64,000 nt of DNA from Pseudobacteroides sp. Lineage in GTDB: Bacteria; Bacillota; Clostridia; Acetivibrionales; DSM-2933. The stretch covers positions 163,438 through 227,437 of the forward strand of contig NZ_DATCTU010000007.1 in assembly GCF_036567765.1 (NCBI RefSeq), written 5' to 3'. A model generated the notes under the pieces. The model saw nothing but the letters and a program-made list of their open reading frames with translations. It did not search any database and was not told the DNA's origin. A program made the translations under genes and the position numbers. Of the stretch, positions 8,891 through 17,289 are shown piece after piece (within the stretch, counting starts at the first letter, position 1; each line of letters opens with the position of its first letter).

Positions 8891-8935
8891 TTGATTATAA
8901 AGCAAGTACTACGGTAAAATTTGCTTAATGAGCAA
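8891..8935. promoter_or_regulatory. paired operators upstream of the 8603-8857 regulator
   Basis: TTGATTATAAAGCAA (8891-8905) and TTGCTTAATGAGCAA (8921-8935) are two versions of TTGNT-N5-ANCAA spaced 30 bases apart, about three helical turns. The first contains the leftward -10 box TATAAT. Confidence 0.55.
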
Positions 8936-9057
8936 GTGTGGTAAATTTTAAATTGAGCAGGTCAATGGGTTGATATGCCGGATAGACAATGTAGCAGGGA
9001 GTATATCAAATAATGGTTTAGGCAAACTGCAAATGATGAAACTTAGAAGGTGATTTG

Positions 9058-9249
9058 ATGTTGGAAATATTAAAGAGAATCGAGGCTTTGCGTGAAGAAC
9101 TCCATAATGCAATAGATAAGGGAAATGCAGATGAGATTTTACAAAAAAGCAGGGAGCTTGATGAAGAAATACTTAAGCTGATAAACTCTGGTTCGTTATT
9201 GAAAAACAAGCCTTCGGATTATCAATCAAAGTTTGGCGAAAGTTTATGA
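9058..9249 (+). CDS. Spo0E-type aspartyl-phosphate phosphatase
   Basis: A 63-residue protein of the Spo0E family, which removes phosphate from Spo0A and so delays sporulation. It is a helical hairpin with the signature S-R-E-L-D-E-E-I (family form S-x-x-L-D-x-x-I) at about residues 36-43. The ATG at 9058 follows GAAGGTG by six bases. It stands between XRE regulators and a small membrane protein, just left of the prophage. Whether it belongs to the host or came with a mobile element cannot be decided here. Confidence 0.85.
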   Translation: MLEILKRIEALREELHNAIDKGNADEILQKSRELDEEILKLINSGSLLKNKPSDYQSKFGESL

Positions 9250-9324
9250 ATGCAAGTATCTCTGCTTTGGTTGCTTTATGCATGAGATACAGTTTATAAA
9301 AAAAGCGGAGGAAGGAGGAGCAAT

Positions 9325-9468
9325 ATGGAAAGCTATAAGTTAGCCGAGGCATATATAGAGCAAATCCATAAGAATCCTGTAGCGACTACTCTTTGGACAG
9401 CAGCAGCCGTTTTGTCAATCGCAGCAATTGTCATATACATCAAGTGGAAAGAACGAAAGAAAAACTAA
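9325..9468 (+). CDS. 47-residue single-pass membrane protein
   Basis: A small ORF with an excellent GGAAGGAGG ribosome site. Residues 19-39 form one transmembrane helix (T-A-A-A-V-L-S-I-A-A-I-V-I-Y-I), followed by a strongly basic tail (K-W-K-E-R-K-K-N). It resembles small holin-like or stress peptides in shape only, and no family is recognised. Confidence 0.6.
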   Translation: MESYKLAEAYIEQIHKNPVATTLWTAAAVLSIAAIVIYIKWKERKKN

Positions 9469-9602
9469 AAGGAAGGTACTGGTAATACTTTCCCGAATAT
9501 GTAATCTTCAATTACAATTCATGCTTGCCGCCTGTACAGACGCACAACGGATTGAAACTACAGGGAGAATGGTTGAAGGGTGCCTATGGCAGGTGACAAT
9601 AA

Positions 9603-9645
9603 AGAAAATGAGTCTCATCCTGAACTTGATGAAGGCTCATTTTCT
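9603..9645 (-). terminator. terminator of the leftward MmcQ-ImmA-XRE operon
   Basis: AGAAAATGAG (9603-9612) pairs perfectly with CTCATTTTCT (9636-9645). Read leftward it lies 20 bases after the MmcQ stop codon and is followed by TTTATT. Confidence 0.6.
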
Positions 9646-9664
9646 ATGTGCAGCTACAGACAGG

Positions 9665-10054
9665 TTATTCAAAGAGTGATTCTTTCACGGCTTGTGATAG
9701 GCTTTTTATGACAAGCTCATAGGAATGGTCTATCATCCATGCCATCTCGTTGTCCGGCACCGAGCCGTCAATAACAACCGTATTCCAGTGCTTCTTATTA
9801 AGATGATAGCCAGCGGTGACTGCAGGGTACCTCTGTCTTAAATCCTCCGCGACAAAGGGGTCGCACTTTAATGATAAATTAATCCTGTTTTCCCTTCCTG
9901 AAACAAGGGCGAACATTTTTGAACCCACCTTTATAACAAGAACATCGGGACCAAACGGAAAATCCTCCGTAGCTCCCGGCTTTGACAGGCAGTATTCCTT
10001 TACTGCTTTTGAATCCAAATATAATTCCACCTCTCCATACACTGCATTATTCAC
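9665..10054 (-). CDS. MmcQ/YjbR family protein
   Basis: A 129-residue protein of the MmcQ/YjbR family (small double-wing fold, once proposed to bind DNA; true role unknown). Diagnostic parts are Y-C-L-S-K-P-G-A-T-E-D-F-P-F near residue 22 and the later H-W-N-T-V-V with D-H-S-Y-E-L-V. The GTG start (10054) overlaps the upstream stop codon (GTGA), so the gene is coupled to the ImmA gene; a TTG 27 bases in is an alternative. It is third in the XRE-ImmA-MmcQ operon. A second family member lies at 61893-62252. Confidence 0.8.
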   Translation of the reverse strand: MNNAVYGEVELYLDSKAVKEYCLSKPGATEDFPFGPDVLVIKVGSKMFALVSGRENRINLSLKCDPFVAEDLRQRYPAVTAGYHLNKKHWNTVVIDGSVPDNEMAWMIDHSYELVIKSLSQAVKESLFE

Positions 10055-10410
10055 TGCGGTGAATCATTATAGCTCGCCATGCTTTCAGCTATCTTATAAA
10101 AATCATCCGCTTCAGTTTCCATTGTATCATACTGCATGTCCATTCCAATAATGTAATTCTCCTTGGGAGCATCAAAAATAATATGCTTCAGCTCATGGAG
10201 GAAGGTTTTTTGTTTTGTGCCGTGGGGCAGTATCGAATTTATAAACACATGGTAAATCCCCTTGCGGCTTATGTACACGGCCCCCCAGAGATCAGGCTTG
10301 AAAGCAATCTCATGAAGCCTGATTCCGTGGGCGCGCAAAAGCTCATCAAAATCACATTCAGGATCATACAAGGACCTTATAAGTTTGTAGCTTTCATCAG
10401 GCAGCATCAT
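10051..10410 (-). CDS. ImmA/IrrE-type metallopeptidase
   Basis: A 119-residue protein with the zinc-protease signature H-E-L-K-H (form HExxH) at about residues 72-76 and a downstream acidic helix (M-E-T-E-A-D-D-F) supplying the third ligand. In ICEBs1 the ImmA protease cuts the adjacent ImmR repressor when induction is triggered. Here it is next to an XRE regulator (10431-10889) in the same operon, so it probably cleaves that repressor to induce the prophage. AGAGGAGG precedes the ATG. Confidence 0.85.
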   Translation of the reverse strand: MMLPDESYKLIRSLYDPECDFDELLRAHGIRLHEIAFKPDLWGAVYISRKGIYHVFINSILPHGTKQKTFLHELKHIIFDAPKENYIIGMDMQYDTMETEADDFYKIAESMASYNDSPQ

Positions 10411-10430
10411 AGCGTGAATCCTCCTCTGAC

Positions 10431-10889
10431 CTACACCTCGGACCCTCCCGATTCCTCATCCTCGATGGCCTTTATTACCCGGATAAGCCTTCTGATTGAT
10501 TCGGGGGAAAGGTCTTTCACTTGTTTGAACATAAGCTTCAGATCCTCACGTCCTACCATGCTTTCCCAAAATCCAATCAATTCAGGATCGGTCTGAAGCG
10601 CATCCATGATCTTGAGCCTTGCCATTTCGTTATGAATCTGAAGCTTGAAGCTTTCACTCGTATCGTCATCGTCATAAAACCACGAAAGCGGTTTGCCGTA
10701 CTTCTCTCCTATTTTTGCAAGAACCTTGTCGGACGCCCTCCTCAAACCGGCTTCGATCCTGTAAAGGCTTTGGGCGGTGATGATGTTTTCAATACCGGCG
10801 ACAAAGTCCTCCCTTGAAAGCTGACCCCTCAATTCACGGACTTTTTCACCTTGCCTTGCAGCCAGTTCGTTTCCGTTTGCAACGGTCAT
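10431..10889 (-). CDS. prophage XRE-family repressor (ImmR-like partner of ImmA)
   Basis: A 152-residue protein with an N-terminal helix-turn-helix (residues about 15-65; L-S-R-E-D-F, S-L-Y-R-I-E-A-G) and a C-terminal helical half. The ATG at 10889 follows GGAG; a longer reading to 10958 crosses the promoter. It heads the leftward operon with ImmA and MmcQ and faces the rightward early genes, as lysogeny repressors do. A paralogue lies at 7546-7989. Several copies of a TATGGCATAA-type element overlap its promoter. Confidence 0.85.
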   Translation of the reverse strand: MTVANGNELAARQGEKVRELRGQLSREDFVAGIENIITAQSLYRIEAGLRRASDKVLAKIGEKYGKPLSWFYDDDDTSESFKLQIHNEMARLKIMDALQTDPELIGFWESMVGREDLKLMFKQVKDLSPESIRRLIRVIKAIEDEESGGSEV

Positions 10890-10938
10890 TTTTAAGTCTC
10901 CAATCCATATGCAGGTAAATAGCATATTTTCCACACTT

Positions 10939-11089
10939 ATTATATACCAATATGGCATAACAACACAATATGCCTATATGGCATAAAAATAAAAAGTATT
11001 TCCAAAATACTGTAAAATATACGTTGAAAACAGAAGAAATTTAAACCTAAATGGTATATATGGCAGAAAAGAGACTTTGTATTATGCCA
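10939..11089. promoter_or_regulatory. divergent lysogeny control region with repeated TATGGCATAA operators
   Basis: A leftward promoter is clear: TTGTGT (10968-10963), 18 bases, TATAAT (10944-10939). The element TATGGCATAA or its complement recurs at about 10951-10960, 10977-10985, 11060-11066 (partial) and 11081-11088 (partial). The copy at 10970-10985 (TATGCC...TGGCATA) is close to a palindrome, and one copy lies inside the leftward spacer. This is the expected operator region of the XRE repressor and probably also controls the rightward early operon. Confidence 0.6.
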
Positions 11090-11130
11090 AGCCGCTGGAA
11101 TAAAATCTATACCAAGGAGGTGAAATAATT

Positions 11131-11334
11131 ATGCCAATTAGGAAGGAAGTTGGACAAAACATAAGAAAGGAAAGGGATAGAAAGCGGATGTCCCAGGAAG
11201 AGCTTGCCGGATTGGCAGGAACAACGCAGGAGTACATCAGCAGGATTGAAAACGGGACAAGGAATCCAAGCATGGACCTCCTGTACAATATCGCAGGGGC
11301 TTTGAAGTGTCCTGTGAAGAGGCTGGTAGGTTGA
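11131..11334 (+). CDS. Cro-like XRE helix-turn-helix regulator
   Basis: A 67-residue protein that is one XRE domain (R-M-S-Q-E-E-L-A-G-L-A-G-T-T-Q-E-Y-I-S-R-I-E-N-G at residues about 21-45). It is the first rightward gene, opposite the repressor, which is the position of a Cro/antirepressor-type switch. AAGGAGGTGA precedes the ATG by eight bases. Confidence 0.85.
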   Translation: MPIRKEVGQNIRKERDRKRMSQEELAGLAGTTQEYISRIENGTRNPSMDLLYNIAGALKCPVKRLVG

Positions 11335-11355
11335 GGGGAAGGGAGGGAAACACCC

Positions 11356-11640
11356 ATGACGGTAGGCTATGCTTCAAAACCAGATACACCAGAGACTGGA
11401 ACAGAACTTTCAACAGAGATTGCTTATGATGAGGCAAGGCTCCTGTACTGGCTCAGGCAAAGAAACCTTGGAGAGTATGTCATTACTACCACAAGGGTTG
11501 CCTGGGATGAGTTCAAAAGCAAGCTGGTGCAAAAAGACGGACGACTTATCTATCCAGGCACAGGAGAGGCCGTTGACGGAGTAACCTTGGCCGCATGCCC
11601 GGCCGAACATCTACACCCTGATGAAAAGGAGGTGAACTAA
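11356..11640 (+). CDS. unknown early phage protein (94 residues)
   Basis: No family recognised. It is soluble and acidic at both ends, with a central W-L-R-Q-R-N-L-G. GGGAGGG lies eight bases before the ATG. The stop is followed immediately by the next ATG, so it sits in the early operon. Confidence 0.6.
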   Translation: MTVGYASKPDTPETGTELSTEIAYDEARLLYWLRQRNLGEYVITTTRVAWDEFKSKLVQKDGRLIYPGTGEAVDGVTLAACPAEHLHPDEKEVN

Positions 11641-11805
11641 ATGCAAAGGCAATTTTTCAGGCTTCTTCCTGAACAGCTAATATTACAAATCCTCATGTTC
11701 GGACTTGCATGCGCAGCCCACGGCTGGCAGATGCATAAGGAATACGAACAGTCAATGAGAAAGGCCGGCTCCACCCGCCAAGATGAAAGCCAGCCCGTCC
11801 ATTAG
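11641..11805 (+). CDS. unknown small early phage protein (54 residues)
   Basis: The ATG directly follows the previous stop codon, and GGAGGTGAACTAA supplies the ribosome site. Residues about 11-28 are hydrophobic (Q-L-I-L-Q-I-L-M-F-G-L-A-C-A-A), perhaps one membrane helix, with a polar tail. No family recognised. Confidence 0.55.
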   Translation: MQRQFFRLLPEQLILQILMFGLACAAHGWQMHKEYEQSMRKAGSTRQDESQPVH

Positions 11806-11881
11806 GAAAATACTTTTCCACCAACATTATACCATGAAGTTTTCTGAAAAGGTTACTAAATAATCGGAAGGAAGGATTAAT

Positions 11882-12217
11882 TTGAAGCTTATATATATTT
11901 GCAGTCCGTACCGGGGAGATACCGAATCCAATGCCGCCAAGGCCAGAGGCTACTGCAGGTTTGCCTGTAGAGAGGGAGTGGTACCCATTGCTCCGCACCT
12001 GATATACCCTCAGTTCCTGGATGATGACATCCCGGAAGAAAGGGAAACAGCGATGCACCTTGGGACGGAGCTCTTAAAGCGCTGCGATGAGCTGTGGGTG
12101 TTCGGAGACAGGATCAGCGAGGGTATGAAGGCTGAGCTTGAAGCTGCAGAGAAGAGCGGAATAAAAATCAGGTATTTCAAGGAAAGAGGAGGAGAAATCC
12201 ATGAGGATATGGCTTGA
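11882..12217 (+). CDS. DUF4406-type protein (deoxyribosyltransferase-like fold)
   Basis: A 111-residue protein starting at TTG after GGAAGGATT. The opening I-Y-I-C-S-P-Y-R-G and the later L-W-V-F-G-D-R-I-S-E-G-M are typical of DUF4406, which shares the fold of nucleoside 2-deoxyribosyltransferases. Phages commonly keep such genes near replication genes, perhaps for nucleotide salvage. The reaction is not established. It overlaps the next gene by 17 bases. Confidence 0.75.
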   Translation: MKLIYICSPYRGDTESNAAKARGYCRFACREGVVPIAPHLIYPQFLDDDIPEERETAMHLGTELLKRCDELWVFGDRISEGMKAELEAAEKSGIKIRYFKERGGEIHEDMA

Positions 12218-12554
12218 ACTGACACAGGAGGAAGGAGAAAAGCTGTTTGAGGCAGTCAAAGGCTTTTCAGTGGACAGGATGCAGACTGCGGTTATGACTG
12301 CGCCTGCCGAAAAGGCAGAGAAAAAGAGTAAACAGGACAGCGGTAAAGCAGTAAAGGATGAAAAAACAGAAAAGATAGAAAAACCAGAAGACGAGCCTAA
12401 AGTCACCAAGGAAATGATAAGGGCGGTGCTCATTGAGAAAAAACTCCAGGACAAGGTTTTAAAAGACCTTTTTACCAAGTACGGAGCCAGCAACCTTTCA
12501 GGAGTGAAGGAGGAGGACTACCCGGCATTCATGAAGGATGCGGAGGCGGTGTAA
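12201..12554 (+). CDS. unknown lysine/glutamate-rich phage protein
   Basis: A 117-residue protein with two parts: an N-terminal helix pair (about 1-35) and, after a charged K/E-rich linker (about 38-68), a second helical domain (about 70-117). The linker is low complexity. It ends one base before the DUF2800 gene. Such linkered small proteins occur in this place in many clostridial phages, but no function is known to me. Confidence 0.6.
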   Translation: MRIWLELTQEEGEKLFEAVKGFSVDRMQTAVMTAPAEKAEKKSKQDSGKAVKDEKTEKIEKPEDEPKVTKEMIRAVLIEKKLQDKVLKDLFTKYGASNLSGVKEEDYPAFMKDAEAV

Positions 12555-13679
12555 ATGGGAGAGCATGCTAAACTAAGCGCATCAGCCTCCCACCGTTGGA
12601 TGGAATGTACTCCTTGTGTTGAACTTGAGGCCTCCTTCCCTGAAGCTAACAGTGTATATGCGGATGAAGGCTCTGCAGCACACGCTTTATCGGAATACAA
12701 GCTCAAAAGGCTTCTGAAAATCAAGTCAGGCAAAAAGCCAGTAAGCCAGTATGATTCACAGGAGCTTGAGGACTATACCGACCAGTATGTTACCTTTGCT
12801 TGTGAGTGTATAGCTGAAGCCAGAGCAAGGACAAAGGATGCCGTTATCCTGATTGAGCAGAGGGTTGATTTCAGCAGGTTTGTACCGGAGGGCTTTGGAA
12901 CTGCAGACCTGGTGATTGTGGCTGATGGAATTATGGATATATGCGACCTTAAGTATGGACGCGGTGTGCCGGTATCCGCAGAACACAATCCGCAGATGCA
13001 GCTGTATGCCCTGGGTGCATACGGATTGTTTGAGGAGATATACGAGATCGAAAGAGTGCGCATGACTATATTCCAGCCAAGGCTTGACAATGTTTCCACC
13101 TACGAAATGACTGTAGATGAGCTTATGTCCTGGGCGGAAAATGAACTTAAACCCAAAGCTGAAATGGCGTCAAGGGGTGAAGGGGAGTTTAAGCCTGGAG
13201 AGCACTGCCGGTTCTGCAGAGCCAAGGCTGTCTGCAGGGCAAGAGCCAAGGCTAACCTTGAGCTTGCAAAGTATGATTTTGCAGACCCTGAACTTTTGTC
13301 GGATGAGGAAATGGGTGAAATTCTCGCCAAGGCGGAGCAGCTGCAGGCATGGGTGTCGGACCTATGGGAATACGCACAGGCAGAGGCAATCGCAGGAAGG
13401 AAGAAGTGGCCCGGCTTCAAGGTTGTGGCTGGACGGTCCAACAGAAGGTACAGCGATGAGGAAAAGGCGGCGGAAGTACTGTTGGTGAATGGCTACACCG
13501 AGAAGCAGATATTCAACAAAAAGCTGCTGGGGATAGGAGACATGGAAAAGCTGACCGGGAAGAAGCGGTTTGAAGAGCTATTGAAGGATTATATTGAAAA
13601 GCCCGCAGGGAAGCCTGCACTTGTTTCTGAGACGGATAAGCGCCAGGAATGGAACCGTGCGGCAGCTGATTTTGATTAA
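12555..13679 (+). CDS. DUF2800 PD-(D/E)XK-type nuclease
   Basis: A 374-residue protein of the DUF2800 family, distantly related to RecB/Cas4-type nucleases. The likely active site is G-T-A-D-L-V-I (about residue 114) followed by D-I-C-D-L-K-Y-G (about 126), which matches the D...DxK core. A cysteine group (M-E-C-T-P-C near 16-21; H-C-R-F-C-R-A-K-A-V-C near 215-226) could hold an iron-sulfur cluster as in Cas4/AddB. It is followed by a DUF2815 protein and a DNA polymerase, the usual phage order, so it is probably a recombination or replication exonuclease. Confidence 0.85.
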   Translation: MGEHAKLSASASHRWMECTPCVELEASFPEANSVYADEGSAAHALSEYKLKRLLKIKSGKKPVSQYDSQELEDYTDQYVTFACECIAEARARTKDAVILIEQRVDFSRFVPEGFGTADLVIVADGIMDICDLKYGRGVPVSAEHNPQMQLYALGAYGLFEEIYEIERVRMTIFQPRLDNVSTYEMTVDELMSWAENELKPKAEMASRGEGEFKPGEHCRFCRAKAVCRARAKANLELAKYDFADPELLSDEEMGEILAKAEQLQAWVSDLWEYAQAEAIAGRKKWPGFKVVAGRSNRRYSDEEKAAEVLLVNGYTEKQIFNKKLLGIGDMEKLTGKKRFEELLKDYIEKPAGKPALVSETDKRQEWNRAAADFD

Positions 13680-13703
13680 TAAAAATTATGGAGGATGAGT
13701 GAT

Positions 13704-14252
13704 ATGGATAATAAACAAAAAGTTACTACCGGCAAGGTAAGGTTTTCATATGCAAATGTATGGAAGCCAAAGAGCATCAACGGCGGAGAAGAAAAATACT
13801 CGGTCAGCTTGATCATACCCAAGTCCGACAAGGATACCATCAGGAAGATTAATGAAGCGGTTGAGGAAGCGAAGAAAGCCGGGGCTGAAAAGTTCGGACA
13901 GAAATTCCTGTCAGGGAACCTCAAGCTGCCGCTGCGTGACGGAGATACCGACAGGGCGGACGATGAGAACTATGAAAACGCATATTTTATCAATGCGAAT
14001 TCAACAACAGCTCCCGGTATCATCAACAGGCAGAAGGAAGAAATCCTCGACCAGACCGAGGTGTACAGCGGTTGTTACGGAAGGGCGAGCGTCACCTTCT
14101 ACCCGTTTAATACAAACGGCAACAAGGGTATCGCCTGCGGCTTGAACCATCTGCAGAAGCTGGCAGACGGTGAACCGCTCAGCGGAAGAGGCAGGGCAGA
14201 AGATGATTTTGACGATCTGCCATATGACGATGAAGATGATTTATTGTCATGA
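13704..14252 (+). CDS. DUF2815 protein (probable phage ssDNA-binding protein)
   Basis: A 182-residue protein. The DUF2815 family is small and OB-fold-like, and usually sits between the DUF2800 nuclease and the phage polymerase, so a single-strand binding role is likely. The C-terminus is strongly acidic (D-D-F-D-D-L-P-Y-D-D-E-D-D), the typical tail of SSB proteins that recruits partners. The ATG at 13704 lies nine bases after GGAGG; the ATG at 13695 is too close. It overlaps polA by four bases. Confidence 0.85.
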   Translation: MDNKQKVTTGKVRFSYANVWKPKSINGGEEKYSVSLIIPKSDKDTIRKINEAVEEAKKAGAEKFGQKFLSGNLKLPLRDGDTDRADDENYENAYFINANSTTAPGIINRQKEEILDQTEVYSGCYGRASVTFYPFNTNGNKGIACGLNHLQKLADGEPLSGRGRAEDDFDDLPYDDEDDLLS

Positions 14253-16198
14253 GAACGCTGGCAATCGACATTGAGACCTTCAGCAGTGTTGATTTGACAA
14301 GCTGCGGTGTATATACATATACCGCAGCCCCCGACTTTCAGATATTACTGTTCGGCTATGCCTGGGACGATGATCCGGTAGAACTCATAGACCTTGCATG
14401 CGGAGAACGGCTGCCGGATGCGATAGTAAATGCTATTGAAAGCCCCGAGGTTATAAAGACAGCCTTCAATGCAGGGTTTGAACGGATATGCCTGTCAAAG
14501 CATTTAAATAAACATTTGAAAGCAGATTCGTGGAGATGTACGGCGATCCAGGCGGCAATGCTTGGGCTGCCCCTTCACCTTGATGGAGTAGGCACAGCAT
14601 TAAAGCTTAAGGTACAAAAGGACAGAGCGGGTAAGGACCTTATTCGATATTTTTCAATTCCCTGCAAATCAACCAAGTCAAACGGAGGAAGAACAAGAAA
14701 CCTTCCGCACCACGCACCTGAGAAATGGCAGAAGTTCAAGGATTATTGTGTCCGGGATGTAGAGGTAGAGCGTGAGGTCAGAAGAAAAATCGAACGCTAC
14801 CCTATTCCTGAAAAGGAACTGAAGCTTTGGCTTCTGGACCAAAAAATAAATGACACAGGAGTGCTTGTGGATATGGCTCTTGTAAATCAAGCGGTAAAAT
14901 GTGACACACAGTATTCATCAAGGCTTGAGGTTGAAGCAAAGACACTTACAAAGCTTGATAATCCAAATAGTGTGGCACAGCTGAAGGAATGGCTGAAGGA
15001 GCAGGGGCTGGAGGTGGAGAGCCTGTCAAAGCAGGCGGTGCAGAATCTTCTCACCGATGCAGATGGCGAAATTGAAAGGCTACTCACATTAAGACAGGAA
15101 ATGGCGAAGTCATCCATTGCAAAGTATGCAGCCGTTCAGCGGTCGGTGTGTCCTGACAGCAGAGTAAGAGGGCTGTTCCAATTCTACGGGGCAAATAGAA
15201 CCGGCAGATGGGCCGGTAGAATTTTTCAAATTCAAAATTTACCCCAAAACCATATGAAGGATTTGGAGATTGCACGGATGCTTGTTAAGCAAGGAAGGTT
15301 TAAAGAACTGGAGCTATTGTATGAAAGCGTCCCCATTGTGCTGTCGGAGCTTATACGGACAGTTCTTATTCCAGAACAAGGGTGCAGGTTCATCGTAGCC
15401 GACTTTTCTGCCATAGAAGCGAGGGTGCTTGCCTGGCTTGCGAACGAAGCATGGGTGCTGGATACCTTCAAAGGCCACGGCAAGATATATGAACAGACAG
15501 CCTCCCGTATGTTCGGAGTGCCGGTTGAAAAAATTGCAAAGGGCAATCCCGAGTATGAGCTGAGGGCAAAGGGCAAAGTGGCGGTTCTGGCATGCGGTTA
15601 CCAAGGAGGAGTTAATGCTTTAAAGGCGATGGGTGCAGATAAGATGGGCTTAAGCGATACTGAACTGGATGACATTGTTCGGGCCTGGAGAAGCGCCAAT
15701 CAAAGAATCGTCAGGTTCTGGTATGACGTTGAAAAGGCTGCTGTTCTCGCAGTACGGGAAAGAGAGCCTCAAAGGGTAGGTATTTTAAGGTTTAAGGTTG
15801 AGAACGGCATACTTTTTATAACCCTTCCGTCAGGAAGAAGGCTTGCATATATACGTCCCAAAATAGAAAAAGACCTGCGTTTTGACAAGGACGGACTCAC
15901 ATATGAAGGATTGGGGATTAACAAGCAGTGGTGGAGGCAGAAGACATACGGAGGCCGCCTGGTCGAAAATATAGTGCAAGGAGCAGCCCGAGACTGCCTT
16001 GCGGAGGCAATGCTGAGGGTGGATGCAAAGGGCTATAAAATTGTAGGTCATGTACATGATGAAATAATCACCGAGATGCGGAAAGGTCAGGGCTCCCTTG
16101 AAGAGCTGTGTGGCATTATGGGACAGGAGATACCTTGGGCATTAGGGCTTCCGCTAAGGGCGGACGGATTTGAAACCATGTTCTATAAAAAAGAGTAA
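14249..16198 (+). CDS. phage DNA polymerase, family A
   Basis: A 649-residue replicative polymerase. An N-terminal 3'-5' exonuclease of DnaQ type begins A-I-D-I-E-T-F-S-S (residues 4-12). Polymerase motif A is D-F-S-A-I-E-A-R-V-L near residue 385. The motif B region is near 437-450 (R-A-K-G-K-V-A-V-L, then Y-Q-G-G). Motif C is H-V-H-D-E-I near 600. The arginine-rich T-G-R-W-A-G-R region and I-Q-N-L-P-Q before motif A are typical. It has no 5' nuclease domain, as usual for phage forms. Confidence 0.95.
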   Translation: MRTLAIDIETFSSVDLTSCGVYTYTAAPDFQILLFGYAWDDDPVELIDLACGERLPDAIVNAIESPEVIKTAFNAGFERICLSKHLNKHLKADSWRCTAIQAAMLGLPLHLDGVGTALKLKVQKDRAGKDLIRYFSIPCKSTKSNGGRTRNLPHHAPEKWQKFKDYCVRDVEVEREVRRKIERYPIPEKELKLWLLDQKINDTGVLVDMALVNQAVKCDTQYSSRLEVEAKTLTKLDNPNSVAQLKEWLKEQGLEVESLSKQAVQNLLTDADGEIERLLTLRQEMAKSSIAKYAAVQRSVCPDSRVRGLFQFYGANRTGRWAGRIFQIQNLPQNHMKDLEIARMLVKQGRFKELELLYESVPIVLSELIRTVLIPEQGCRFIVADFSAIEARVLAWLANEAWVLDTFKGHGKIYEQTASRMFGVPVEKIAKGNPEYELRAKGKVAVLACGYQGGVNALKAMGADKMGLSDTELDDIVRAWRSANQRIVRFWYDVEKAAVLAVREREPQRVGILRFKVENGILFITLPSGRRLAYIRPKIEKDLRFDKDGLTYEGLGINKQWWRQKTYGGRLVENIVQGAARDCLAEAMLRVDAKGYKIVGHVHDEIITEMRKGQGSLEELCGIMGQEIPWALGLPLRADGFETMFYKKE

Positions 16199-16212
16199 GG
16201 AGTGATGAGTCG

Positions 16213-17289
16213 ATGAAAACAGGAAAAACCATAAATGAACTAGCTCGTGAGCTTAATTGGCAGAACATCGTAAAGCGTGACTTTTTAGTGGATACACCAA
16301 AGCTTCTGATGGATGTGGAGGAGGATACCAACAGGATAAGGCTCAGGTTTGAGGACCCTGTGACAGGAGTATTTGATGACGGGTTTTCTATCACCCGTCT
16401 CGCCCATAGGCAGATCGGAGAGACGTTAGAAATACCAGCAAAATATTATGACCGTATGTTGGAGGAAAACCCGGAGCTGCTCATCCATAACACCAACAGC
16501 TGGTTCAGAGAGCAACCATCAAGAAGGATGGTGCGTACCCTTGATGGTCATGCCAGGGCTTTTCTAAGTGACAGATACAGAAGAATAGACAATTATGATA
16601 TTGCACAGGCGGTACTTCCCATAATCCGAGAGATGCCCGATGCAAGAGTGGAATCCTGCGAGCTTACCGAAAACCGTATGTATCTGAAGGTGGTAAACCC
16701 AAGGCTTGAGGCTGAGGTTAAAAAGGGTGATATTGTACAGGCCGGCATTGTCATCAGCAATTCGGAGGTCGGCTTGGGTGCTGTTTCAGTACAGCCGCTG
16801 GTATATCGTCTGGTCTGCCTTAATGGCATGACAGTAAATGACCTTGGACAGAGACGGTATCATGCGGGACGGATGAACCAAGCCAACGAGGATTATTCCC
16901 TTTTCAGCGATGAAACCCTTAAAGCCGATGACAAGGTCTTCATGCTGAAGGTGCAGGACTTGGTAAGGACAGCAGTGGATGAAGTAAAATTCAAGGTGGT
17001 TGTAGACAGGCTGAAGGAAACAACGGAAGTGAAAATAACGGGGCATGTTCCACAGGTGGTGGAGCTTGCAAGCCGGGAATTTGGCATTACTGCCAACGAG
17101 GAAAAAGGGATACTTCAGCACCTCATAGAAGGCGGAGATTTGAGCCTTTACGGATTTGCTAATGCAGTAACCCGTCAAAGCCAGGAGGTTGAAAGCTATG
17201 ACCGGGCTTCCGAGCTTGAGGGAATCGGCTGGCAGATCATCAATATGCCAAAGGACCTGTGGGCAAGGGTTAACTCGGAGGTGGTATGA
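16213..17289 (+). CDS. DUF932 protein
   Basis: A 358-residue protein of the DUF932 family found in phages and plasmids. Typical parts are R-M-V-R-T-L-D-G-H-A-R-A-F-L-S-D-R-Y-R and V-C-L-N-G-M. The role is unknown; its steady place in replication blocks suggests a part in replication or recombination. An AAGGAGTGATG site precedes it. The next gene starts directly after the stop codon. Confidence 0.8.
   Translation: MKTGKTINELARELNWQNIVKRDFLVDTPKLLMDVEEDTNRIRLRFEDPVTGVFDDGFSITRLAHRQIGETLEIPAKYYDRMLEENPELLIHNTNSWFREQPSRRMVRTLDGHARAFLSDRYRRIDNYDIAQAVLPIIREMPDARVESCELTENRMYLKVVNPRLEAEVKKGDIVQAGIVISNSEVGLGAVSVQPLVYRLVCLNGMTVNDLGQRRYHAGRMNQANEDYSLFSDETLKADDKVFMLKVQDLVRTAVDEVKFKVVVDRLKETTEVKITGHVPQVVELASREFGITANEEKGILQHLIEGGDLSLYGFANAVTRQSQEVESYDRASELEGIGWQIINMPKDLWARVNSEVV

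Noticed and set aside
11882..12554. RNA motif upstream of DUF2800 or DUF2815
   Set aside because: Structured RNAs are described upstream of such genes elsewhere, but here the spacing to upstream genes is 0-24 bases, leaving no room.
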